Shown in pieces: positions 1-8,616 of a stretch of DNA of 64,000 nucleotides. Source of the stretch: CAZUCE01 sp964619265 (GTDB lineage: Bacteria > Planctomycetota > UBA1135 > GCA-002686595); contig CAZUCE010000010.1 in NCBI GenBank assembly GCA_964619265.1, forward strand, positions 1-64,000, given 5' to 3'. The notes below the pieces were generated by a model. It was not told where the DNA came from, did no database searches, and worked only from the letters and a program-made list of their open reading frames with translations. The translations under genes were made by a program, and so were the position numbers. The stretch's first letter is position 1; every line of letters begins with the position of its first letter.

Positions 1-15
1 CGCCCCGACCGCCCC

Positions 16-1026
16 ATGGGAAGCTTCGAGAAGCTCCTCGTCCTGACCGTGATCTTCCTGTCCGCCGTGGTGCTGGCTGTTTCCCTGACCGCACCCGACA
101 AAGAAGGTCAACTCGGCGGGGGCGGTTCCATCGCCCAGCTCGAGGACTACGGAACCGAGGCCCCGGCCGGGCCCGGTGGTCAGGACCAGGCGACGTCGCC
201 GCGCTCGCCTTCCGAGGCGCTCGCCCGCGCCGAGCGGTCGTCCCAGGTTGCTGACGGCAACCGCATCCAGGATGCTTCCGCGAATCCGGGCCAGGCGAAG
301 TCGAACAACTCCGGCACGGCGTTCGACGTGGAGCCCGGGTCTGCGAGGCAATCCCCGTTCGGAGGCGGCGGCCGTTCCCCCGAGGGCCTCGCTGCGCTCA
401 ACGCGGAGGCTCAACCCTCGAACTACCCGCTCACCCGCGGCAAGTTGACCAACCCGGACGGCGAGCCGCGCATCCTGCGCGACGTTCCCGGTCTTGCGCG
501 CTCGCCGGTTGACGCCCAGCGCACCTACCTGGTTGAGCCGAACGACACTTGGTCCAGCCTGTCCGAGTTGTTCTACGGAAGCAGGGACTACGTCGACCTG
601 CTCCGGATCGCGAACGACGCCGCAGGCCAGCGCCCCGAGTCAGAACGCATCTCGGTTCCGGTCTTCGGAACCCCTGAGGAAAGTGTTGCCTCCGAGCCGC
701 GCCCCGCGCGGGACGTTCGCGTGCCGCGGGGTGTTCGAACCGTACGGGACACTCCAATCGTCGCCGAGGGTGCGCCGCCGCGCGATCAGCCCACGGGGGC
801 CTCGGACGTGGAACCCACCGCGAGCCGAGCCGATGCGGCGGACCCAGACAAGCCCGTGCTACCGGCGAATCACGTGGTCCAGCCAGGCGAGTCGTTGTCG
901 ACGATCGCGAGCTTCTACTACGGCAAGGGAACCCTGTGGCGCGAGATTTGGGAAGCCAACCAAGATGTCATCTCGAACCCGGACTTCGTTTCCGAGGGCA
1001 CCGAGATCTTCATCCCCGCTCGGTGA
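16..1026 (+). CDS. Membrane-anchored LysM domain protein
   Basis: This 336-residue protein begins with a hydrophobic segment (residues about 5-25) that acts as an uncleaved anchor or signal peptide. A long Pro/Ser/Arg-rich low-complexity linker follows. Two LysM-type modules are visible: one near residues 169-215 (begins TYLVEPNDTW) and a clearer one at 286-335 (begins HVVQPGESLSTIASFYYG). LysM modules bind N-acetylglucosamine-containing polymers such as peptidoglycan, so an envelope role is likely; no catalytic domain is seen. The ATG at position 16 directly precedes the hydrophobic segment. The gene is convergent with the sigma54 regulator downstream. Whether an upstream operon partner exists is hidden by the window edge. 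Confidence 0.85.
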   Translation: MGSFEKLLVLTVIFLSAVVLAVSLTAPDKEGQLGGGGSIAQLEDYGTEAPAGPGGQDQATSPRSPSEALARAERSSQVADGNRIQDASANPGQAKSNNSGTAFDVEPGSARQSPFGGGGRSPEGLAALNAEAQPSNYPLTRGKLTNPDGEPRILRDVPGLARSPVDAQRTYLVEPNDTWSSLSELFYGSRDYVDLLRIANDAAGQRPESERISVPVFGTPEESVASEPRPARDVRVPRGVRTVRDTPIVAEGAPPRDQPTGASDVEPTASRADAADPDKPVLPANHVVQPGESLSTIASFYYGKGTLWREIWEANQDVISNPDFVSEGTEIFIPAR

Positions 1027-1084
1027 ATTCGGAGCGCCGGCCGCGAGCCGGTTCGCAAGCTGCTCGAGCCGCGCTTGTCAGCCG

Positions 1085-2548
1085 CTAGCGCAGCCCGTAG
1101 CGATCGAGCTTTTTGTAGAGGTGCGAGCGTTGCATGCCGAGGTTCTCGGCAGTGCGCTTGATGTTGCCTTCGTTGAGCTCGAGCTTGCGCCGGAAAAACA
1201 GGGCCTCGCTGTCGTTCTTGAACGCCTCGAAGGTCTCGGCGTCGAAGGGTGAATGGCCGCCTGGGTTGAGTCCGGAGCTTGCGCTGGAGTCATCGCCTGC
1301 GGCGGTCGCCATGGACGGACCGTCGGCCAGGATCTGGTCGAGAACCTCGCGCCCGATCGGCTGGCCTTCTTCGGTCAAAACGTAGGCGCCTTCGAGCAGG
1401 TTGCGCAGCTGGCGCACGTTGCCCGGGTATTCGAGCGTGACGAGCAGGGCGCGCGCTTCGGGGGCGAGTTCGATGGGACCACGGCCCTGACGCCTGGCGA
1501 GGCTGTCGAGGAAGTGCTCGGCCAGAAGCGGAATGTCATCGCGGCGTTCGCGCAGCGGAGGAAGCCGCAGGGGCACGACGTTGAGCCGATAGAACAGGTC
1601 CATTCGAAAGGACTTGTCCTCCACGGCTGCGGCGAGGTCCGCGTTGGTGGCTGCCAGCACGCGGATGTCGACCGGCATGCTCTTGGTGCTGCCCACACGG
1701 GTGACCTCGCGGGTTTCGAGCGCGCGGAGGAGCTTGGCCTGGGAACTGAGGGGCATGTCGCCGATCTCGTCCAAGAAAAGCGTCCCGCCGCCCGCGGCTT
1801 CGAAGTGCCCGATGCGACGCTCGACGGCGCCGGTGAACGCGCCCTTTTCGTGTCCGAACAGCTCGGATTCGAAGAGCTCTTCGGGAATCGCCGCGCAGTT
1901 GACCGGGATGAACGGGCCCTCGGCGCGGGCGCTGGCCAGATGCAGCCGGCGGGCGACGACCTCCTTTCCTGTGCCGTTTTCGCCGGTGATCAACACCGGG
2001 ACCTCGACCAGCGCGGCGCGCTCGACCTTGGACATCAGGTCGAGCCAGGGCTGGCTTTCCCCGACGACTCCAAAGCGCTGGCCCAACTCGCGGCGCAGGC
2101 CGCGGTTTTCGGATTCGAGCCGTCCGCGGGCGAGCGCGTTGCGGATGGAGACCAGCGTGCGATTGGCGTCGAGGGGCTTCTCCAGGAAGTCCGAGGCTCC
2201 GCGCTGGACCGCTTCGACGGCGGTTGCCACGTCGCCGTGGCCGGAGATCATGATCACAGGCAGTGAGCCGGGGCGTTCGCTGAGCGCTTCCAGAAGCTCC
2301 AGACCGTCCATGCCGGGCATCTTGAGGTCGGTGATGACGAGGGCAGCCTGCTGGCCGCGGCTCTCCTCCTCGTCCAGGCGAGCGAGGGCTTCCTTGGCCC
2401 CCTTGGCGGTCCAGACTTCGAAGTCCTCGTACTTGAGGGTCATCTCAAGGGCCAAGCGGACGTCGGACTCGTCGTCGACGACCAAAATGGCGGGGGCGGC
2501 GGACGGGCTGGCGCCGGTGGAGGAAATGGAGGGGGAGGCATCGCTCAT
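1085..2548 (-). CDS. NtrC-family sigma54-dependent response regulator
   Basis: The 487-residue protein has the full NtrC layout. An N-terminal receiver (residues about 20-135) has the acidic pair D25-D26 and the phospho-acceptor D74 in the motif TDLKMPGMDG. A central AAA+ domain carries Walker A GENGTGKE, the sigma54 contact loop GAFTGA and Walker B GTLFLDEIGDM. A C-terminal Fis-type helix-turn-helix ends in RSHLYKKLDRYGLR. It should activate sigma54 promoters when phosphorylated. No histidine kinase gene is nearby, so its partner is unknown. The start at 2548 (MSDASPS) is chosen because the receiver begins just after it; upstream in-frame sequence is low-complexity and unlike coding. Confidence 0.93.
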   Translation of the reverse strand: MSDASPSISSTGASPSAAPAILVVDDESDVRLALEMTLKYEDFEVWTAKGAKEALARLDEEESRGQQAALVITDLKMPGMDGLELLEALSERPGSLPVIMISGHGDVATAVEAVQRGASDFLEKPLDANRTLVSIRNALARGRLESENRGLRRELGQRFGVVGESQPWLDLMSKVERAALVEVPVLITGENGTGKEVVARRLHLASARAEGPFIPVNCAAIPEELFESELFGHEKGAFTGAVERRIGHFEAAGGGTLFLDEIGDMPLSSQAKLLRALETREVTRVGSTKSMPVDIRVLAATNADLAAAVEDKSFRMDLFYRLNVVPLRLPPLRERRDDIPLLAEHFLDSLARRQGRGPIELAPEARALLVTLEYPGNVRQLRNLLEGAYVLTEEGQPIGREVLDQILADGPSMATAAGDDSSASSGLNPGGHSPFDAETFEAFKNDSEALFFRRKLELNEGNIKRTAENLGMQRSHLYKKLDRYGLR

Positions 2549-2962
2549 AGGTGCGATCTTAGGCGCGGAGTGCACGGATCGGCCCCCAGGGAGGCTGACA
2601 GAAGCGAAGCTGGGGCTTCTACGGGGTCTTTCGGAGCTGTCTTCGATGCGAGGAGGAGCCTCCAGGCGTAACAGTTGACCGCGGCCTGGATACCTCGTGC
2701 TTGGACGACGTCTTTCCTGGGGGCTATCATCCGCGCCCCGGCTCCTTGGCCCTCGGCCCCAGGAGCTGACCCCGTGGATGCTTCCGCTGTTCTCGGCGGG
2801 AATCCCCATCCAGGGAGCTCCCGCCTCCAGCGGGCCGCTCCCGAACCTCATCCCCCCGAATCGCCTCGCGTGCTCGCGACCGGCCTTGCCGTGTCGCGCT
2901 CAACTTCTTCCTGCGCGAGTCGCCCCGTTCCCCCTTCGGCCTCATCCCCCTTCGAGGATCCC
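2549..2962. other. Divergent intergenic region, nothing recognised
   Basis: These 414 bases separate the divergent sigma54 regulator and the HEAT-repeat gene, so promoters for both should lie here. I looked for a -24/-12 element and did not find a convincing GG-N10-GC pair. Open frames across it read as low-complexity Pro/Arg/Ser and are not supported as coding. Confidence 0.5.
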
Positions 2963-5122
2963 ATGACCGGATCGCGCCCGCTCGGCTCGCCCGTTCCCCT
3001 TCGCGCCCGCTCCACCAGCCCGCTCAGCCAGCGGGCCTCTCGGTGGTGCCTCGGCACGGTGGCGGCTGCCCTGGCCTTTGCTTCGCCCGCGCTTGCGCAG
3101 GTCGAAGGCTTCGAGAAGGCTGTGCGTTCCTGGAACCGCGGTGATCGTGCTGCGGCGATCAGCGCCTTCGAGGAGGTCCTCGCGGCCGGCCCCGACGCGG
3201 AACAGGCCTACGCCATGTGGCAGGCCATCGACCACCAGGCGTGGCTCGACATGCTCGTCGCCGGTGGCCCGGCCGAGCGCTTCGCACGCCGCATCATGGA
3301 TCTTTCGACCGAGCGTCGCGAAGAGCTGTCGGACGACCTCGACACGATTCGCGGTTTGCTCGACAAACTGAACGAAGCCGGCGACCTCGATCGCATTCAC
3401 GCGATCTCGCGGCTGCGCGCCGACCACGGAGAGTTCGCGGTCCCGGCGATGCTGGGCGCGCTGGCCGACGACAGCAACGAGAACCGCCGCATCAGCTACA
3501 TGGTGGCCCTGGCCGACCTGGGACCCGCCGCTGTGCGGCCCCTGATCGCCTCATTGGATGCCTCCAGCGATGTGCTGCGCCGCAACGCCGCCCTGACCCT
3601 CGGCAACCTTCGCGACTCACGCGCCGCCGGAGCGCTCGCGCACCTCGCCCAAAACGACAGCGCCGCCGCGGTCCGCGAGGCTGCTTTGCTGTCGCTCGAC
3701 AAGCTGGGCGGCACCGGCGGACGCAGTGCGACTGAGTTGCTGATCGAGCAGGGCAACGGGTTCCTGGACGGATCGGTCTCCGCTCTTTACCCCGGCCTTC
3801 GCAACGAAACCATCTGGAGCTTCGGGGGCGGTCGGCTCAACGCCCAGCGCGTCGACCCCGCCATCTTCGCCGAGGAGATGGGCAAGCAGACCTTTTCCCG
3901 TGCGCTGGCCGCTGACCCGGGCAACCTGGACGCCCTCGGCGGACTGGCCCGCTCCGCGGCGAAGCAGCTGGTCGAGATCGACGAGCTGCGCGCCCGCGGT
4001 GCCGATGAGGATTCGCTGACCGCGCTCGAGCAGTCGAGCCAATTGGCTCTGGCCATCGCCGGACCTGAAGCGGCCGATCGCGGACTGAATCAGGCGCTCT
4101 CGCGCGACGACCTGGCTGGCGCAATCGGTCTCCTGCGTGTCCTCGGCGAATCAGCCGTCGGTATGCAGCCGGCGCTGCGCAGCGCACTCGCCACCACGCA
4201 CCCCCAGGTGCGCTCCGAGGCTGCGCTCGCCGCGGCCCACGCTGCGTTGCGCGGCGGACAGGACATCGCCCCGGGCGTCGTCGAGATGCTCGGTACCTCG
4301 GCCGGCCGTGAGATTGTTCAGGTCGCCCTGGTGATCGACCCCGACCGCAGCCGCGGTGCGGCTGTCGCTTCCGCTTTGCGCTCGCGCAACATCGCGGCTC
4401 AGGTCGCTGACTCGGGCGCCCGCGGACTCCAGGTGCTGTTCCAGATGCCCGGCGTCGACTTGATCGTTCTTTCCGATCGTCTTCCGGACCTCACTGTGGA
4501 CCAGGTGCTGGTCGAGATCGAGAACACCTCGACCTCGCAGGGGACGCCGGTTTGGATGCTCGGCGAGGACGTCGATCGGACCGCCGAGCTATACGGCGAG
4601 CGCACCGCGGGTGCGGGAACCGGAGCCGACGACCTGCCGGTGCTCGACGAGCTGATGGCCGGACAGGCCAACCGCGATCGCGAGCAGGCCGATCGTCTCT
4701 CCGAGCTCTCGGCCAAGGCGCTTTCGCGGCTTGCCGGCGCGGGTGTGGAAATTTCCGCCGCCGCCGACGGGCTGGTCGGCAGCCTGGGCGGACGCCCCGA
4801 CCGCGTGGTGATCCCGGCCCTCGAGGCCCTGGGCCGCGGCGCGGCCCCGCGTCACCTGAGCACGATGCTCAACGTCGTCGGAGACGGTGCCCGCTCGGAC
4901 GAAGCCCGCGCCGCCGCCGCGAATGCGCTGGCCACGGCCTTCCGCCGCAACGATGTGACCGGCTCAGAGGCAACCCTCGCGCCGCTGACCGACTTGCTGT
5001 CCAACGGCGAGACCTCCTTCGAGCTCCGCTCGGCGGTCGGCCGTGCGATCGGAGCGATGGGCTTGGAAGGCGAAGCCCGCGTGGGGTTGATGAGCTTGCT
5101 GGGCGGCGCGCCGACCGAGTAG
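2963..5122 (+). CDS. Secreted HEAT-repeat protein with a degenerate receiver domain
   Basis: This 719-residue protein starts at ATG 2963, which directly precedes a signal peptide ending in ASPALAQ. Residues about 100-260 contain HEAT/PBS-lyase-type alpha repeats (for example NRRISYMVALADLGPAAVRPLI and ALTLGNLRDSRAAGAL). The stretch from about 450 to 540 reads like a CheY receiver (VALVIDPDRSRGAAVASALR, then DLIVLSDRLPDL). When the conserved Pro is aligned, the phospho-acceptor position is S504 and an Asp sits one residue later, so it is probably not phosphorylated. More HEAT-like repeats follow. A receiver fold on a protein with a signal peptide is odd and argues for a structural or binding role. 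Function is unknown. Confidence 0.8.
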   Translation: MTGSRPLGSPVPLRARSTSPLSQRASRWCLGTVAAALAFASPALAQVEGFEKAVRSWNRGDRAAAISAFEEVLAAGPDAEQAYAMWQAIDHQAWLDMLVAGGPAERFARRIMDLSTERREELSDDLDTIRGLLDKLNEAGDLDRIHAISRLRADHGEFAVPAMLGALADDSNENRRISYMVALADLGPAAVRPLIASLDASSDVLRRNAALTLGNLRDSRAAGALAHLAQNDSAAAVREAALLSLDKLGGTGGRSATELLIEQGNGFLDGSVSALYPGLRNETIWSFGGGRLNAQRVDPAIFAEEMGKQTFSRALAADPGNLDALGGLARSAAKQLVEIDELRARGADEDSLTALEQSSQLALAIAGPEAADRGLNQALSRDDLAGAIGLLRVLGESAVGMQPALRSALATTHPQVRSEAALAAAHAALRGGQDIAPGVVEMLGTSAGREIVQVALVIDPDRSRGAAVASALRSRNIAAQVADSGARGLQVLFQMPGVDLIVLSDRLPDLTVDQVLVEIENTSTSQGTPVWMLGEDVDRTAELYGERTAGAGTGADDLPVLDELMAGQANRDREQADRLSELSAKALSRLAGAGVEISAAADGLVGSLGGRPDRVVIPALEALGRGAAPRHLSTMLNVVGDGARSDEARAAAANALATAFRRNDVTGSEATLAPLTDLLSNGETSFELRSAVGRAIGAMGLEGEARVGLMSLLGGAPTE

Positions 5123-5135
5123 AGCCGCTTCCAAA

Positions 5136-5164
5136 AGCCCGCGGCGAACCCAAGGTCGCGGGCT
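5136..5164 (-). terminator. Hairpin after the HEAT gene
   Basis: A perfect 8-bp stem (AGCCCGCG at 5136-5143 and CGCGGGCT at 5157-5164) lies 14 bases after the HEAT gene. Read on the minus strand it is followed by TTTTGG, as in an intrinsic terminator for leftward transcripts. On the plus strand there is no T-run, so it would act only as a 3' stabilising hairpin for the HEAT mRNA. Confidence 0.4.
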
Positions 5165-5212
5165 GCGAACACTCGCGAGCGGACGGTTCTTTGTGTACCG
5201 TCCGGGCGAGAT

Positions 5213-5287
5213 GCCAGAGTAGCTCAACGGTAGAGCACTGCTTTCGTAAAGCAGGGGTTGTCGGTTCAAATCCGATCTCTGGCTCCA
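5213..5287 (+). tRNA. tRNA-Thr(CGT)
   Basis: A complete cloverleaf. The acceptor stem GCCAGAG pairs with CTCTGGC; the D-arm is GCTC/GAGC; the anticodon stem CTGCT/AGCAG encloses loop TTCGTAA with anticodon CGT at 5245-5247; the T-arm GTCGG TTCAAAT CCGAT is intact. The discriminator is T5284 and CCA is encoded at 5285-5287. It reads ACG codons. Confidence 0.95.
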
Positions 5288-5340
5288 TTCACGACTTTGG
5301 CCGGAAGCCTCCTGGATTGGAAGGCGGGTCGCCGTCGAAG

Positions 5341-5447
5341 TTGGCACGGTCGAAGTTGGCACCGTCGGAATGGTCGTCGACTGTGGTACTGCCGGCTGTG
5401 GTATTGCCGGCTGTGGCACTTCCGGCTGCGGCACTTCCGACTGTGCC
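5341..5447. repeat. 15-bp tandem repeat cluster
   Basis: Between tRNA-Thr and the binding-protein gene lie two adjacent period-15 arrays. The first has TTGGCACGGTCGAAG at 5341-5355 and a close copy at 5356-5370. The second has CTGTGGTACTGCCGG at 5381-5395, then copies at 5396-5410, 5411-5425 and 5426-5440 plus a partial unit, with one to four changes each. The array begins about 15 bp beyond the stop of the binding-protein gene. One minus-strand frame reads as VPQP-type repeats but it crosses the tRNA, so I do not call it coding. Confidence 0.8.
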
Positions 5448-5462
5448 GCCGCCGAAGTTGGC

Positions 5463-6515
5463 TTATTCGCCCAGCTGTTCGTCGAGCACCGCGGCCGCGT
5501 CCAAGATGTGGTGGGAATTGGATGCCCACAGCGTGCCGTCGACACGCAGGAATCGCTCCTCTTTCAGCGCCCGCAGGGACTGCATGCGGGGTTCGCTTCT
5601 CAAAAATTCGTAGGTGCGACTCTCGTCCTCTCCGGGCGCGGGGGAGAGGATCAGCCAGTCCGGATCGAGCTGCAGGACTTCTTCGATCTCGACCTGGGAG
5701 TGTCCCGTCCAGTTCGCCCCCGCGTTTTTGAGCCCGACCAGATCGAACACCGCCTGAACCGTGGTGCCTCGGCCGGCGACCCAGCCTCCGGTTCCGCTGT
5801 TGGTGTAACTCAAGGCCGACTGGCCGGCGCCCCGGCTCCGCTCGCGGAGGCGCTGCGCACGCTCGATCAGTTCTCGCCGAGCCTCCGCAAAGGTCTCGGT
5901 TCGACCCGTCAGGCGAGCGACGAGGTCGAGCGCTTCGACGGTGTCCTCGAAGGAGGTGACGTCGGGAAGTTCGATCAGGGCGAGGCCGGTGCGCCTCCAC
6001 TGGACTTTCTGCTCGATCGGTTGCCAGCCGTGGACGAGCGCTAGGTCGGGAGCCAGGCCGATCACGTTCTCGGTGTCGAACTTGGTCACGAGCTGGACGT
6101 GGTCGAAGCTGGTCCCGCGCGCGGCAGCGATCGAGTGCTCGGGGGCTCGCAGAGCCGAGGCGTACACGCAGTCGACGGCGCCGACGCCGGCGAAGGTGTC
6201 GAGCACAGCGGCGTTGCCGGCTAGGGCGCGGGAGGCGGGCTGTTCGAGGCGGAAGAGATGTCCATCCGCGGTCTGCGCCGAGAGCGGGAAGGGGGCGCCT
6301 TCCGCCGAGCGGATCTCGACGCCCGCTAGGGTCACGCTGATCCCCGGTACCGGGGCTTCGAGGGATTCGGAGCTGGTGCGGCCACAGCTCGGGAGGAAGC
6401 CGATCAGAGCAGCGCCGAGGACGGCCCCGAATCCGCGGCAGCCGGACCGTTGCGCTTGCTTGTCGAGATCCTGAGAGCGCGAAGGGGGGAGCGGGAACCG
6501 GTTGCGGTCGATCAT
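5463..6515 (-). CDS. ABC transporter substrate-binding lipoprotein (BtuF/FepB class)
   Basis: This is a 350-residue protein with a hydrophobic segment and a lipobox LPSC (Cys44), so it is probably tethered outside the cytoplasmic membrane. The body has the features of the periplasmic-binding-protein family PF01497: VIGLAPDLALVHGW near the middle, a helix-rich connector (ALDLVARLTGRTETFAEARR) and ELDPDWLILSP-like sequence (VLQLDPDWLILSP) late. It should capture the ligand for the divergent FecCD permease and ATPase. Vitamin B12, haem and ferric siderophores are all possible; sequence alone does not decide. Start MIDRN at 6515 leaves 56 bases to the permease start, a shared divergent promoter region with no visible riboswitch. 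Confidence 0.82.
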   Translation of the reverse strand: MIDRNRFPLPPSRSQDLDKQAQRSGCRGFGAVLGAALIGFLPSCGRTSSESLEAPVPGISVTLAGVEIRSAEGAPFPLSAQTADGHLFRLEQPASRALAGNAAVLDTFAGVGAVDCVYASALRAPEHSIAAARGTSFDHVQLVTKFDTENVIGLAPDLALVHGWQPIEQKVQWRRTGLALIELPDVTSFEDTVEALDLVARLTGRTETFAEARRELIERAQRLRERSRGAGQSALSYTNSGTGGWVAGRGTTVQAVFDLVGLKNAGANWTGHSQVEIEEVLQLDPDWLILSPAPGEDESRTYEFLRSEPRMQSLRALKEERFLRVDGTLWASNSHHILDAAAVLDEQLGE

Positions 6516-6571
6516 GGGCAAGAGGTTAGCCGCTCGCCGGGTAGCCTCAACCGTTGTCCCAGGTGGACCCC

Positions 6572-7711
6572 ATGACCGAGACACCTACCGAACAGCCCTC
6601 CGGGACCCCGGTGGAGACGAACCAGGCTCCGCCGGTGCCCGCCGCCGGTGCGCCCCGTTGGCGGCTCGCGTTCGCACTCCTCGCGCTGGTGGTGATCGCC
6701 CTTTCCGTGACGTCCCTGTCGACCGGCTCGTCCGGCCGTACCCATCCGGCGGAGTCGTTCCAACTGTTCCTCGCGTGGCTGAGCGGGGCCGAGGGGGCGG
6801 GTGGGTTCACATCTGGCGAGCTGCACGTCTTTGAGCTGCGCTTCATGCGAGTGCTGACCGCGATCGGGGTGGGGGCGGCTCTGGCCCTTTCCGGGGCCCT
6901 GCTCCAGGGCGTGTTTCGCAACGATCTCGCGTCGCCTTCGGTGCTCGGGCTCACGACCGGAGCCAGCGTCGGCGCTTCGCTTGTTCTACTGCTGTCGGGG
7001 GGCCTCGGCCCATCGGGCCTGCCGGCCGGCGCCTTGACCCCGTGGGTTCTCACCGCCTCGGCGTTTGCCAGCGCCCTCGGTGTCGCCGTCTTGGTGGCGG
7101 CCGTGGCGAGCCGTGGCGGCCGCGTCTCGGTGGCGACGCTGCTGCTGGTCGGCATCGCGACCAACGCGACGTTGGGCGGCCTCCTGACTCTGGTGCAGCG
7201 TCTGGCGCTCGAGGATTTCGAGGTCGCGCGCGCGTTGATCGTGTGGAGCTTCGGAACCATCGACGACCGCCTCGTCAGTCAGGTGGTGAGCCTGTTTTCA
7301 GTGCTCGGCCTGTGCTTGTTCGCCGTGCCGTTCCTCGCGACCGAGCTCGATCTGTTTGCCGGCGGCGAGGACGACGCCGCCGCGCTCGGCGTCCACACCA
7401 CGCGCGTCAAGCTCCTCGCCCTGGCCACGGCTTCCCTGGCAGCCGCGGCGGCCGTTGCGGTGTCCTGGCAGATCGGATTCATCGGCCTGGTCGTTCCGCA
7501 CCTCTTGCGGCGGTTGGTCGGGCGCTCGCACCGGGTTCTTCTGCCCGCGTGTTTGCTCGGCGGTCCCTGCTTGCTGCTCGGAGTCGACCTGTTGGGGCGA
7601 GTGGCCTTTGCCCGCTACGACCTTCCCCCGGGCGTGCTGATGAGCCTGATCGGCGGTCCGTTTTTCTTCTTCCTTTTGCTTTCGAGCCGCGACGCGTCGC
7701 GGACGTTCTAA
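6572..7711 (+). CDS. FecCD-family ABC transporter permease
   Basis: The 379-residue protein has a cytoplasmic Pro/Thr-rich N-tail and about ten hydrophobic helices. The family signature appears as LRFMRVLTAIGVGAALALSGALLQ, here split as RFMRVLTAIGVGAALALS then GALLQGVFRNDLASPSVLG, and the conserved GFIGLVVPHLLRRLVG loop that docks the ATPase is near the C-terminal third. FecCD permeases form dimers that import cobalamin, haem or ferric siderophores. The ATG at 6572 is preferred over a TTG 18 bases upstream. The ATPase gene starts 11 bases after the stop, so the two are one operon. Confidence 0.9.
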   Translation: MTETPTEQPSGTPVETNQAPPVPAAGAPRWRLAFALLALVVIALSVTSLSTGSSGRTHPAESFQLFLAWLSGAEGAGGFTSGELHVFELRFMRVLTAIGVGAALALSGALLQGVFRNDLASPSVLGLTTGASVGASLVLLLSGGLGPSGLPAGALTPWVLTASAFASALGVAVLVAAVASRGGRVSVATLLLVGIATNATLGGLLTLVQRLALEDFEVARALIVWSFGTIDDRLVSQVVSLFSVLGLCLFAVPFLATELDLFAGGEDDAAALGVHTTRVKLLALATASLAAAAAVAVSWQIGFIGLVVPHLLRRLVGRSHRVLLPACLLGGPCLLLGVDLLGRVAFARYDLPPGVLMSLIGGPFFFFLLLSSRDASRTF

Positions 7712-7722
7712 GGGCACTCGCC

Positions 7723-8538
7723 GTGACCGAAACCAGTCCGCCGCTTCCGACGGAGCCGACCCTCACGGCTCGCGATTTGCACTTCGCCTATCCGGGTTCC
7801 AGACCGGTTCTGCACGGCGTCGACCTCGAGGTCCGGCCGGGCGAGCTGGTGGCCATCCTCGGGCCGAACGGCGCGGGCAAGTCGACGTTGCTCAAGTGTC
7901 TGTCGGGGCTGCTCGAGCCACAGGGCACTGTGCACGCAAAGGGACGCAACGTGCTTGCCGCAACCCCTCGCGCGCGGGCCAAGTCCCTCGCGTTTGTTCC
8001 CCAGGCGCTCGACCGCCTGCCCGAGGTGACGGTCCGGACCTTTGTCGAAGGCGGCCGCTACGCCCACCTCGGCTTCTTCCGATCGCCTTCTTCGGAGGAC
8101 CGCGAAGCCGTCGCCGAGGCCTTGCATCAAACCGAGCTCGGGGACCTCGCCGCCCGACCGCTCGGCGAGCTCTCCGGCGGCCAGCGTCAGCGTGCCTTGA
8201 TCGCGCGCGCCCTGGCCCAGGCTGCACCGGTGCTGCTGGTCGACGAGCCGACGGCCGCGCTCGACCTGCACCATCAACTCAGCGTCCTGTCGACCCTGGC
8301 CGCGTTGACCTGCGCCAGCCGTGCGGTGGTTCTGGTGACCCACGACTTCAACCTGGCCAGCCAGTTCGCGACCCGCCTGGTGCTGCTGAACGAGGGGCGC
8401 ATCGTCATCGAGGGCAGCGCGGCCGAGGTGCTGACTCCCAAGTACCTCGAGCCCCTTTACGGCAAGCACCTGCGGTTCGGGGAGCTGCCGGTCCCGCGCG
8501 ACCCGAATTCTCGACCTTTCGTGCTGCCCTGGCGGTGA
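7723..8538 (+). CDS. ABC transporter ATPase (FecE/BtuD class)
   Basis: This 271-residue nucleotide-binding protein has Walker A GPNGAGKST (residues 47-55), Q-loop FVPQ, signature LSGGQRQR, Walker B VLLVDEPTAALD and H-loop VTHDF. Sequence and order match the ATPases that pair with FecCD permeases. It powers the importer formed with the preceding permease. The GTG start at 7723 sits 11 bases after the permease stop and gives the usual family length; there is no ATG near the N-terminus in this frame. Confidence 0.92.
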   Translation: MTETSPPLPTEPTLTARDLHFAYPGSRPVLHGVDLEVRPGELVAILGPNGAGKSTLLKCLSGLLEPQGTVHAKGRNVLAATPRARAKSLAFVPQALDRLPEVTVRTFVEGGRYAHLGFFRSPSSEDREAVAEALHQTELGDLAARPLGELSGGQRQRALIARALAQAAPVLLVDEPTAALDLHHQLSVLSTLAALTCASRAVVLVTHDFNLASQFATRLVLLNEGRIVIEGSAAEVLTPKYLEPLYGKHLRFGELPVPRDPNSRPFVLPWR

Positions 8539-8616
8539 CCTCGGCAAATCGGGCAACTAGCTCGTGGAGTCACTTCGGTTTCTCGCCCCTTTGCCACCTC
8601 TGCCCAGGTCCATGGC

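Noticed and set aside
1253..2266. Long plus-strand open frame opposite the sigma54 regulator
   Set aside because: It is antisense to a gene with all NtrC motifs, and its translation has no domain features; it is a high-G+C shadow.
2549..2962. Sigma54 promoter between the NtrC-type regulator and HEAT gene
   Set aside because: The nearest GG and GC pairs near 2686-2700 have the wrong spacing for a -24/-12 element.
5341..5447. CRISPR array in the period-15 repeats
   Set aside because: Units are contiguous without spacers, only 15 bp long, and no cas gene is in the window.
4964..5545. Minus-strand frame reading VPQP repeats across tRNA-Thr
   Set aside because: It crosses a tRNA gene and the 3' end of the HEAT gene, so it is unlikely to be a protein gene.
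6516..6571. Cobalamin riboswitch before the importer genes
   Set aside because: The 56-base divergent spacer is far too short and has no B12-box-like sequence.
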